A DNA stretch of 64,000 bases from contig NC_020186.1 in the NCBI RefSeq assembly GCF_000315915.1, positions 310,001 through 374,000 on the forward strand, written 5' to 3'. Origin of the DNA: Henningerozyma blattae CBS 6284. Lineage: Eukaryota; Ascomycota; Saccharomycetes; Saccharomycetales; Saccharomycetaceae. A model generated the notes under the pieces. That model was given only the letters and a program-made list of their open reading frames with translations. It did no database searches and was not told the origin of the DNA. Numbering within the stretch: position 1 is the first letter of the stretch; every line of letters starts with the position of its first letter. Positions 31,389 through 39,440 of the stretch are shown here, one piece after another. A program made the translations under genes and the position numbers.

Positions 31389-32279
31389 AGAGAAATATAA
31401 AGCCAAAGTAAAAAAAAAGAAAAAAAGAAAAATTAGCAAACGATTTTTTTATTTTTCACACTTTGGTATCATTTGTGACATTTCTTTTAATTATGATTAA
31501 CATTAGTCATGGAATTTGACCAGCGGTCGAACTGTTCAAAATATTGTTGCTCATAGTTTAATTCTTAGTTAAGTAATCTGTTTGAATAATTATTATATTA
31601 TTGTTATAAAAAATCTCCTTGCTTCTTTCGAAAGGGAATATATAATATATACAGGATATACAATGAACAGTTATAAACTTTTGGGATATTTTCGTGGTAA
31701 TTTATACTCCAAAAAATGGACAGATCCACCATCAACGAATTGATGGTCTGATATTAAAATAGAACCTATCACATCCTAATACCTTCTTAATATCACTACT
31801 TGGGTATTTTTAGTAGTGAGACCACGTATGCTTAATGCATGATGGATTATTTATTATATTAAGTTCTTTAGTTGTTGTATAAAGCCACAATTACGACTAA
31901 ATTCATGCTTTATTAGCTGTTAACCCAAACCCACGACTTATGACACATAATGCCACAGCTCTGACAGAATTTTATTTATTTCTTTCTTCGTTTAAAAGTT
32001 TTCATCTTAATACTTGTTTAATTATTATTTATAATTTGTTTAGAATATATCAATTCTTCAATAAACCGACATTAAAAAAATTTAATTATATTAAAAAAAA
32101 TCAATAAATCAATAAATTCACGGTATACATATATGCCCCACTGGTTTTATGTTCAATTACTCCATTATTAAGGTATGAATATTAAAATCTTAAATAAAAT
32201 TTTATAAATATTTACTAGTAAGAATTAGTATTCTTTTTTATATGAATAAAATCTGTATATATACAGGAAAAAGATATGT
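31389..32279. other. Spacer between PKP1 and RSM18 holding a complete solo LTR
   Basis: Apart from the LTR at 31517-31966, the stretch is A/T-rich with no gene seen. Confidence 0.7.
31517..31966 (-). mobile_element. Complete solo LTR of a Ty1/copia-like retrotransposon
   Basis: A 450-bp element read on the minus strand, starting TGTCAGAGCTGTGGCATTAT and ending CGACCGCTGGTCA (TG...CA ends). It is flanked by a perfect 5-bp target duplication, GAATT (31512-31516 and 31967-31971). Near its 3' end it carries an ATG followed by codons for SNNILNSSTAG, as in Ty1/Ty2 where the gag start lies inside the LTR. It is homologous along its whole length to 38299-38739 in the opposite orientation. No internal gag-pol remains, so it arose by LTR-LTR recombination. 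Confidence 0.9.
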
Positions 32280-32759
32280 CTAGAAATGAGATACATTCTT
32301 AGATGGTAAAAAGGTAATATCACGGTGAACTTTAGATAGCAAACCTATACTTTGAGCGCGTCTAATTGCCTTTGCTAAACGCTTCTGATCACGCTCCGAA
32401 AGACCAGTGACTTCTCTTGAAAGTATTTGTCCTGTAGTAGACAAATATTTTGATAATTGCTCTGGATGTGTATATAAATCTGTCATATGGATTCCATTAT
32501 GAGACGAATTGTTCTTCCTTCTATTTGCAGAATTAACTGCAGCGTTTTTACGATCTAATCTGATACGGGCCATAGATAAATCAAATGGTTCATAGAGCTG
32601 ACCTACTTCGAAATGTTTTACTAGACCTCTGTCTACACGCTTAGTTATTGTATTGAAGTTAGTTTTATTATTTTCATTTCCAGAAGATGGATTGAATATT
32701 CTAGATTGCAATAATGTACGTGCTGTAGAGAGCTGACGAGTTAAAGTTAGTTTATTCAT
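32280..32759 (-). CDS. RSM18: Mitochondrial small ribosomal subunit protein bS18m
   Basis: Mitoribosomal bS18 homologue. The 159-residue product has a presequence-like start (MNKLTLTRQLSTARTLLQSR) and the bS18 core near the C-terminus, where TGQILSREVTGLSERDQKRL and AKAIRRAQSIGLLS match the bacterial S18 signature region. S. cerevisiae Rsm18 (YER050C) is 138 residues. The start ATG at 32759 is the first in frame. In S. cerevisiae this gene lies on another chromosome from both sets of neighbours here, so the location marks a rearrangement. Confidence 0.88.
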   Translation of the reverse strand: MNKLTLTRQLSTARTLLQSRIFNPSSGNENNKTNFNTITKRVDRGLVKHFEVGQLYEPFDLSMARIRLDRKNAAVNSANRRKNNSSHNGIHMTDLYTHPEQLSKYLSTTGQILSREVTGLSERDQKRLAKAIRRAQSIGLLSKVHRDITFLPSKNVSHF

Positions 32760-33041
32760 GCTTTAGATTGAACAATGTTTCCAATATATACGTGTGCTAC
32801 CTTTACTGTCTAAGCTATGTTTTTTTTATTTCCAAATTGTCTTTAAATGGGAGTTTTTTTATAGTTATTCTAGAGTTACTTTATAACTTAAACCAGTTTT
32901 CGGCTTATTTAAAAACGGGTGCAATGAAGGAATACATTCCATGAAACATTGAATAAAGATATATAATTGACATTAAATATAAAAATTACGGTTAAGTATT
33001 AAAATTATGGATTTCAATTGACTTATCTTTGGTTCTATTTC

Positions 33042-33944
33042 ATGATTAAGAAAAATAATTTTTTTAAGAAGTCTAGGTCAATATTTCACCCAATAATGAA
33101 TAAATTCTCTCATCATTGGTATCCCGTCATCACATTATTTTTTCTTGCATTAACCACCTTACTATACTTAAACCAAATAGAGCCGTTACTGTCAATCCCA
33201 GTCCCATACTTGCCTTATGTTTCTGGACACATTATTTTAAACAATTCTATTGATCCATTCCCGGTTCCATTAAAAAATAAAACTGAAATTACAAAAGACA
33301 TATATGTGTATGCTTTCACACTTCCGCATTCTCAAGATATCTTGGGAACAAAACCAGGCCAGTTTATAACTGTTACTTTAAATATTAATGTGACTTCTAA
33401 TATTACTAGGCCTTATGCTGTTTTGTCATCTGATAAGGGTGAGTTTGAATTATTAATTCAAGATATACACCATGGTGGCCTTTCTACAATTATTAACCAT
33501 AGAGAAATTGATAGTATCGCATATATTAATGGCCCTTATGGAAATTATAAATATGAACAAAATTTTAGAGAAAGAATTGGTATTGTTGCAAGTAGTACTG
33601 GGTTATCTGCAGTGATGCCAATAATTCATCAAATCGTTTATGACAAAAATGACACAACATATGTTAATATAGTATATTTAAATAAAAGTGGAAACATTCT
33701 CTTAAAAGATAGACTTGATGGATTAGTAAGAGAGGCAGAAGGTAAATTAACGGTGACCTACGTCACCGATATCTCTGATAATTTATTAATTGAAAATTTC
33801 AATTGGAAAGATGTTACTAGTAAACAGCTATTAATTTGTGGTTCTCCATTTTGGGAAGATAAGATGATTGACAAATTTGTCAATCTACTCGATTTTGAGA
33901 GACCAAATGAAAGAAACATGCAGAATGAAATATATTTCTATTAG
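33042..33944 (+). CDS. Diverged NADH-cytochrome b5 reductase-like protein (AIM33/PGA3 type)
   Basis: A 300-residue protein with an N-terminal membrane anchor (about residues 25-43, VITLFFLALTTLLYL) and a ferredoxin-reductase-like fold. The FAD motif is RPYAVLSS instead of the usual RPYTP; GGLSTIINH and GPYGNY fit the family. In the NAD-binding half the usual glycine-rich GGTG is replaced by ASSTGLSAV, and the CGPP motif reads ICGSPFW. Length and anchor fit the yeast Pga3/Aim33 pair (312 residues). The altered cofactor motifs suggest Aim33-like divergence, but I cannot decide the orthologue. ATG 33042 is used. A four-codon frame (ATG 33007 to TGA) precedes it as a possible uORF. Confidence 0.75.
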   Translation: MIKKNNFFKKSRSIFHPIMNKFSHHWYPVITLFFLALTTLLYLNQIEPLLSIPVPYLPYVSGHIILNNSIDPFPVPLKNKTEITKDIYVYAFTLPHSQDILGTKPGQFITVTLNINVTSNITRPYAVLSSDKGEFELLIQDIHHGGLSTIINHREIDSIAYINGPYGNYKYEQNFRERIGIVASSTGLSAVMPIIHQIVYDKNDTTYVNIVYLNKSGNILLKDRLDGLVREAEGKLTVTYVTDISDNLLIENFNWKDVTSKQLLICGSPFWEDKMIDKFVNLLDFERPNERNMQNEIYFY

Positions 33945-33985
33945 ATATTGACTGCACTTAATTTATGAAACCCTTCTTAACTATT

Positions 33986-34205
33986 TGCTGGAATATGATT
34001 ATATCATTTTGTATTAAGTGGTAAAAGACTTTTTATCACGTGACATATTGTTTAAAATGTGTTTTTCTTTTTATATCGAAAAACACTATTTAAGAAATAT
34101 ATTCATTTTAGTTATAGTATTTACTATATATTTCTAAATAAAGTAATCGTCTTTACATCTTAAACACTGTATAACAATGTCTAACACTCTTGAATCCCAG
34201 TAACA
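33986..34205 (+). mobile_element. Short solo LTR, copy 2 of the TGCTGG...TAACA family
   Basis: A 220-bp element from TGCTGGAATATGATT to GAATCCCAGTAACA, with TG...CA ends, homologous in inverted orientation to 651-829. It includes a hairpin-forming GTGTTTTTC...GAAAAACAC missing from the other copy. It ends about 150 bp upstream of a tRNA gene, a usual Ty target zone. No matching 5-bp flank duplication is seen (CTATT versus TCAAA), so it is old or rearranged. Confidence 0.75.
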
Positions 34206-34356
34206 TCAAAATTCATTATTTAATAATGTCAGCCTCTCTACATTTCCAGTATCTTTATATTGTGGACACGTGGTTTCTGAGGTTGGACTTCAGAACATGA
34301 GTACCTTGTCTGGCACGTTAGTTATTATTGGAATACAAAAAAATACAAGAAATAAA

Positions 34357-34428
34357 GCTCGCGTGGCGTAATGGCAACGCGTCTGACTTCTAATCAGAAG
34401 ATTGTGGGTTCGACCCCCACTGTGAGTG
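34357..34428 (+). tRNA. tRNA-Arg (anticodon TCT)
   Basis: 72 nt. Acceptor arm GCTCGCG pairs with TGTGAGT through wobble pairs. The anticodon stem is TCTGA/TCAGA with loop CTTCTAA (TCT at 34389-34391), and the T arm is GTGGG-TTCGACC-CCCAC. It is nearly identical to the S. cerevisiae gene. It is followed after 18 nt, without a T-run terminator, by tRNA-Asp. Confidence 0.97.
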
Positions 34429-34446
34429 CTTTACTTCTCTCAATTT

Positions 34447-34518
34447 TCCCCGATAGTTTAATGGTTAGAATGGGCGCTTGTCGCGTGCCAGATCGGGGTT
34501 CAATTCCCCGTCGAGGAG
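34447..34518 (+). tRNA. tRNA-Asp (anticodon GTC)
   Basis: 72 nt. The anticodon loop is TTGTCGC with GTC at 34480-34482, and the T arm is CGGGG-TTCAATT-CCCCG. The acceptor arm TCCCCGA/TCGAGGA has a C-A mismatch at the fourth pair (position 4 with 69). A T6 terminator follows at about 34525. Spacing suggests co-transcription with tRNA-Arg as a dimeric precursor, known for this pair in S. cerevisiae. Confidence 0.95.
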
Positions 34519-35102
34519 ATTTATTATTTTTTGCAAAATTTTGGATGGTAGTCACGTGAGTTTCATTGAATTGCCAACCTGCATTGTTAAAGAGTACCCA
34601 CTTTAATAATTAGGGCATAATCTAAAACTATTCAGGAGTTTTGTTCCAATTATACATGTTTGTTTTTTACTCTTTGATAAAATAAGAGAATATATATATA
34701 TAGGAAAGAGCTAGTTATCGTCTATACTACTCCAAAATCTAGCTGTAGTTTACTGACATCGCTATGATAAGACAGCTAAATAGGAAATATTCCCTAGTTT
34801 TTACTAGACTTCTTCACACATACCGTGAAAACGAATTTTGACAGCATTGTTCAAAATAGGAAATTTACTGTAAATAAAGAGATTGCTTGTTTTTTAAAAA
34901 AATTCGGCAAAGCTAAGCATTCTCTCATACGGGTTTAAAAAAAATCTATATTTTGTTATTTATAAGGACGTTTTAAAGGGAGAATGCCAAAAGCATTTTG
35001 ATTGTATAAGACAAAACAATTTTGAGCTAATCAGTTAAGTAGGATAGGCTAAGATATTTTAACTATAGAACATATACAAAATAAATATTACACTCTCTAA
35101 TA

Positions 35103-36366
35103 ATGTCGTTTGGTAATTTCAAAGCGTCTATGAACAAAAAATTCCAAGAATTGAGTGAAAAGACTAAAGATTCTGCCTGCATTAGCACAAACTTCTCAAC
35201 GTAGAATGCAAGAAAAATTTGGTCAAGTAACTGATATTTCTCCCTTACCTCAAGAATACTTAGATTTAGAACAACAAGTTGACTCAATTAAATTAGTATA
35301 TGACCATTTCTTGAGAATTACCACTGTTTATGAAAATGAATCATATGATTACCCAAAGGATGTTAGAGATTCTATAACCGAATTCCAAAAAACAGCTTCA
35401 TCGAGAGTTCAAGAACTTCAAACTAAAATTAGTAACAGTTCTGATAACTCACACAGCTCTGGTTCGGTAGAACCAATGAGAACAAGTGTTTCGTCTGTTG
35501 GCTCAATAAATAATTATAATCAAAACTCTCCAAGAACGTTAAATAATGCATTGTCAAAAGCTGCTTTATTTGCTGCTGAACAATTAAAAATGGACAAAGA
35601 TTCCTCTACTGTCTTTCATTCATTCAGTGAAGCTGAATCTATTATTTCTGATGAAAGAATTAAGCAAGATAAGATTATTCAAAAGAGTTTTAATACCGAA
35701 TTGAAGAATGTCTTAACTAATAGAATCGATGTTGCAAATAAGCATCGTAAGGATGTACAAAACAAGAGATTACAGTATGATATTTCTCGTACCAAGTTGG
35801 ATCATGCCTCTGAAGATAAGGAAAGCAGTTTAAGAGTTGCTATGGAACAGCATAAGCAAGCTTTTGAACAATCTATTGATGATGCAATAATCATGATGCA
35901 CGAAGTTATTTCTCATTCTAACTTCATAACAAATTTGAATGAATTAGCAATGGCCCAATTAGAATACCATGAAAGAAGTTTTAAAGCTCTTCAAGATTTT
36001 ATTACTACGATGACATACAGTAATTCAGCCTCATCTACTGCACATTCAAATATTCAAATTAATCATTTATCCAGTGGTACTGTAGGTATTCAAATGGAAA
36101 ATTTGGAAGATTCAGATAATAATGCTGATAGTGATAACTTAGATAAACCACCAAAAATGCCAAGTAGACGTAACATCGAAGAAGAACATCCACCAAAGAT
36201 GCCACCAAGACATGCTACTGGCAAACCTGCAATTCCAGTTTCTGCAACATCTACTTCAATTACTGCTTCCACAAAAGATTCGTCAGTCAATAATTTGACA
36301 AATAAAGTCGAAGGTATTACTCTAGAAGGAGACGTCTCTGATCTTGATGATGAAGATGTTATGTAA
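35103..36366 (+). pseudogene. GVP36: BAR-domain protein Gvp36, frame broken by one extra T
   Basis: Gvp36 is a BAR-domain protein of early Golgi and endocytic membranes. The gene start (ATG 35103, MSFGNFKASMNKKFQELSEK) is out of frame with the body. After codon 23 (GAT, 35169-35171) one extra T shifts the frame, and reading on gives a TAG at 35202-35204. In the +1 frame the conserved sequence LPALAQTSQRRMQEKFGQVT continues to the stop at 36366, about 420 residues in total against 326 in S. cerevisiae. The long downstream frame is well conserved, so the shift is recent, an assembly error, or bypassed. The extra length includes Ser/Asn-rich insertions and two proline motifs near the C-terminus (PPKMPSR, PPKMPPR). 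Its neighbour PKP1 matches YIL042C-YIL041W order. Confidence 0.85.
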
Positions 36367-36856
36367 TTCTGAATTTTCGTTAACTTTGTTGACTTTGTGT
36401 ATTTTTAATTCTTTTTTTATTTATTTATGTTATGTTTTTTTTAATGGTTATCAACAAGCTCCACAGATATAACGAATAATCTTCATTTTTTTCTTACATA
36501 AAAATGTGAATTATATTGAGAAATAAGTCAACAATGCTAAATAAAAAGTATCGTAAGTACTAGATATGTATAATTTCAATTTTTAATGCTATCTGGCCTT
36601 TAGATAATTAATCAACGACTCTGACTAGAAGTTAACTAATTAAATAACAAGCGTTCATCGATGAAAGAGTTATTCGTTTAATCATAAGATTTATTGGAAG
36701 ATAAGTCTAATGAACCACGTACATTGTATACCTTGTGAAAAAGATGGATAGATATAATTTAGTAAAAATAATATGTATAAATAAATTATTCTGGTGTTTC
36801 CACCTAGGTATACCAAATGAGTATTGATAATTTTATATGAGATTATAGTATCAATC

Positions 36857-37038
36857 TGTTGTGTTTCGGATTAAGTTATAATGGTCAAAAATATGGTACA
36901 CGCTACATATTCTATCAACTTGTGGCAGGTGGTTTCTTTTTTTTAAATTCACATTGCCAAACAGCATCAGACAATAGCCTAAGAATGTGAATATAAAAGA
37001 GGAACAAATGAAGAAACCCTAGAGTTTGAAACACAACA
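36857..37038. mobile_element. Short solo LTR with 11-bp perfect terminal inverted repeats
   Basis: Begins TGTTGTGTTTC and ends GAAACACAACA, exact reverse complements, over 182 bp. A TATAAAAG lies within it near 36992. The ends resemble the Ty3 (sigma) pattern TGTTGTAT...ATACAACA. No 5-bp duplication is seen (CAATC versus AACGA). It ends about 210 bp from the tRNA-Gln gene. Likely an old Ty3-like solo LTR. Confidence 0.65.
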
Positions 37039-37246
37039 AACGAGTTGAACTTTTAGGTCTAGAGGAAAATATTAACATATTAAATATCATATAACGATAC
37101 GATATATAGCTTTGAGCTACATAGAACAAATAGATCTATAATAAACAAACTTCAACAATAAGACATACCTCGACTCTACATTACTTCATAGTTTCAGGAC
37201 AAAAACATATTCTATAACACGTGATTAGAGCAACTTTTTCAAAAAA

Positions 37247-37318
37247 AGGTCCTACCCGGATTCGAACCGGGGTTGTCCGGATCAAAACCGAAAGTGATAA
37301 CCACTACACTATAGGACC
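37247..37318 (-). tRNA. tRNA-Gln (anticodon TTG)
   Basis: 72 nt on the minus strand. Acceptor GGTCCTA pairs with TAGGACC; anticodon loop TTTTGAT with TTG; T arm CCCGG-TTCGAAT-CCGGG. A T7 terminator follows directly on the minus strand (37241-37247 region). It matches the S. cerevisiae tRNA-Gln(UUG) apart from the acceptor stem, which has compensated changes. Confidence 0.97.
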
Positions 37319-37507
37319 CGTAATTTTCGAGATTTGTTGTAAACCAACTTTGGAGTACGATACACTTAAATAGTAACTACCAAAACCTAACTTAACAATC
37401 TTATTAACTTAACACCAGTTAATCCTTCGAACTTACGAATATAATTGTTGTTCTTTTCAAACTAAATAACTATATGAAAGAACTATAAATTTATGTCTTA
37501 AGTCTGA

Positions 37508-37552
37508 AAAAGCTGGCCTTTAAATACTTTTCAAAGGTCAACGCCAGCTTTT
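37508..37552. repeat. Nested inverted repeat (hairpin)
   Basis: AAAAGCTGGC (37508-37517) pairs perfectly with GCCAGCTTTT (37543-37552), and inside it CCTTT pairs with AAAGG. It lies between tRNA-Gln and tRNA-Leu. Could be a transcription terminator or the relic of a mobile element; no further evidence. Confidence 0.5.
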
Positions 37553-37761
37553 CCATTTTACTTTAATTGAACTGTTTATAAACTTACTTACAAGAGTAGG
37601 AGTGCACAGTTTGAGTGATGCTGGCTAAATAGTAGAGATTATGCATCGAACCGATATTCACAGGTATGCAACTAGCAGTTACTCAGTGTTATGTATAATT
37701 TCTAGTTAGCAACTTGTAGATGAGTATAAAGTCGATCTCGTCTACAACGAGAATTAAATTC

Positions 37762-37844
37762 GGAGGGTTGGCCGAGTGGTCTAAGGCGGCAGACTTAAGA
37801 TCTGTTGGACGGTGTCCGCGCGAGTTCGAACCTCGCATCCTTCA
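37762..37844 (+). tRNA. tRNA-Leu (anticodon TAA)
   Basis: 83 nt class II tRNA. Acceptor GGAGGGT pairs with ATCCTTC; anticodon loop CTTAAGA with TAA; long variable arm; T arm GCGAG-TTCGAAC-CTCGC. A T-run terminator starts at 37845. Nearly identical to the S. cerevisiae gene. Confidence 0.97.
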
Positions 37845-38298
37845 TTTTTTTCTCTAATGTGAATTATAGTCACGTGATTTGAGATATTAAAGGTTTATTT
37901 ATTCTAGATACTATAGGTTTTGATATATTTATAGGCCAACATTAAATAATATGCTTCCAACTTATTAGCAAGTTGTTTTATGTTTTCTTTCGAATATATT
38001 TTCATAGAAAAATCAAAATTGAGATCAATACAAGAAAAATATTGTTTAGAAAAAAAACAAAAATTCTTGGTAAAATTGTTTAGAAATACTCTACTAGATA
38101 ATACATCTAAAACTATTCCCTTATGACCACTATGCTAGGGCTTTCTAAAAAAATATTTTTTTGTTGAATTCCTTAATATTTACTTTTTTATTAAAAATAA
38201 TAAAGTTTATGCTAATTATAAAACACAAGTTTGCTTAATTATTAAGAAAAATAAAAATAAACTTAAATTTAAACTAAATACCGTTGAGTATTGAATAT

Positions 38299-38739
38299 TG
38301 TCGGAACTGTGACATTATGTGTCATAGTTGTGGCTTTGTGTTAAAAAAAATAAAACATGAATTTAGTCGTAATTGTGGCTTTATACAACAACTAATAACA
38401 ACTTAATATAATTAATAACCCAACATGCATTAAGAATACGTGGCATCACCACTAGAAATACCCAGGTAGTGATATTAAGAAGGTATTAGCATGTGATAGG
38501 TTCTATTTTCATATCAGACCATCAATTTGTTGATGGTGGATCTGTCCATTTTTGGAGTATGAATTACCAAGAAAATATCCCAAAAGTTTATAACTATTCA
38601 TTGTAAAATATTATATATTCCCTTTCGAAAGAAGCAAGGAGATTTTTTATAATAATAATATAATAATTATTCAAACAGATTACTTGACTAAGAATTAAAC
38701 TATGAGCAACAATATTTTGAACAGTTCGACCGCTGGTCA
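38299..38739 (+). mobile_element. Solo LTR (5' part of a composite), Ty1/copia-like
   Basis: 441 bp from TGTCGGAACTGTGACATTAT to CGACCGCTGGTCA, homologous throughout to 31517-31966 in the opposite orientation. An ATG at 38702 opens SNNILNSSTAG, the presumed gag start inside the LTR. Upstream flank is AATAT (38294-38298). The base pairs right after its end do not match that flank, but those after the following fragment do. Confidence 0.88.
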
Positions 38740-38818
38740 AAAAATTATTCATACAGATCAATTAACTAAGATAATAAACAATGAGCACAAATATTTTGAA
38801 CAGTTCAACTGCAGGCCA
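38740..38818 (+). mobile_element. Second, diverged LTR 3'-end fragment
   Basis: Matches the last about 70 bp of the LTR before it with many substitutions: a related ATG near 38781 opens STNILNSSTAG, and the end is CAACTGCAGGCCA. It is followed by AATAT (38819-38823), identical to the flank before 38299. The two segments therefore probably derive from one insertion. Confidence 0.7.
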
Positions 38819-39256
38819 AATATTACATCCGAAGTAATGCTTTTATACAACCTGCATTTCTTGAATTATAAATAGAACCCATTTTTATATATTGGGTTTG
38901 TATTTTTTCGATACTCAGAAGAATAGTAATGAGGTTTCTTGACTTCCAATTACAGAGGTATCATTTTTACAATATGAAAAGCTTTAATACTAAAACAAAA
39001 AAGTTTAAAATTTTAATTACATCTTGTTTAAAGCCAGAAATATCCTAAAGTTCGGTATCCTGGCAAACAAATAAGAATATTTTCTATACGAGTTTAGAGT
39101 AGGAGAATGATCTGGTAAATACTGCAAGAAAATAATACAAACTCATCTTAATATACGATATGCAAATGTTTCTTGTTAATTATATCAACAAACAGTAGTA
39201 ACAATTGTTTTTTTTTTTTTTTTTTTTTTTTTTCTATTAAGATTTCCGGAAAAAGT

Positions 39257-39294
39257 GATGAGATGAGTACGAAAGTGATGAGCTTGAAAATTTT
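39257..39294 (+). promoter_or_regulatory. PAC and RRPE elements upstream of DBP10
   Basis: Three GATGAG cores (39257, 39262, 39277) followed by TGAAAATTTT (39285-39294), the RRPE motif, 150-185 bp upstream of the DBP10 ATG and just downstream of a T26 tract. This is the typical ribosome-biogenesis promoter of budding yeasts. Confidence 0.75.
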
Positions 39295-39440
39295 ATTAAC
39301 AATAAAAAAAACAAAACAATAAATGCAAAAAATATAACATAGGAATACAAACAATTAATTAATTGATATTAAAAAAAAATTAATAATACTGGTTGTTAAT
39401 ATCTCATAGTTAGTAGTTGATAAAAATAAAACGTCAAACG

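Larger units (their letters stand above)
33945..35102. other. LTR- and tRNA-containing spacer before GVP36
   Basis: Holds a short solo LTR (33986-34205) and the tRNA-Arg/tRNA-Asp pair, listed separately. From 34531 to 35102 it is AT-rich with a CACGTG near 34552 and no gene seen. Confidence 0.7.
36367..39440. other. 3-kb gene-poor region with tRNAs and LTR relics
   Basis: Between GVP36 and DBP10. It holds an LTR with an 11-bp terminal repeat (36857-37038), tRNA-Gln, a strong hairpin (37508-37552), tRNA-Leu, a composite LTR (38299-38818), a T26 tract (39208-39233) and the DBP10 promoter elements. No protein gene is seen. S. cerevisiae synteny switches here from YIL04x to YDL03x. Confidence 0.7.
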
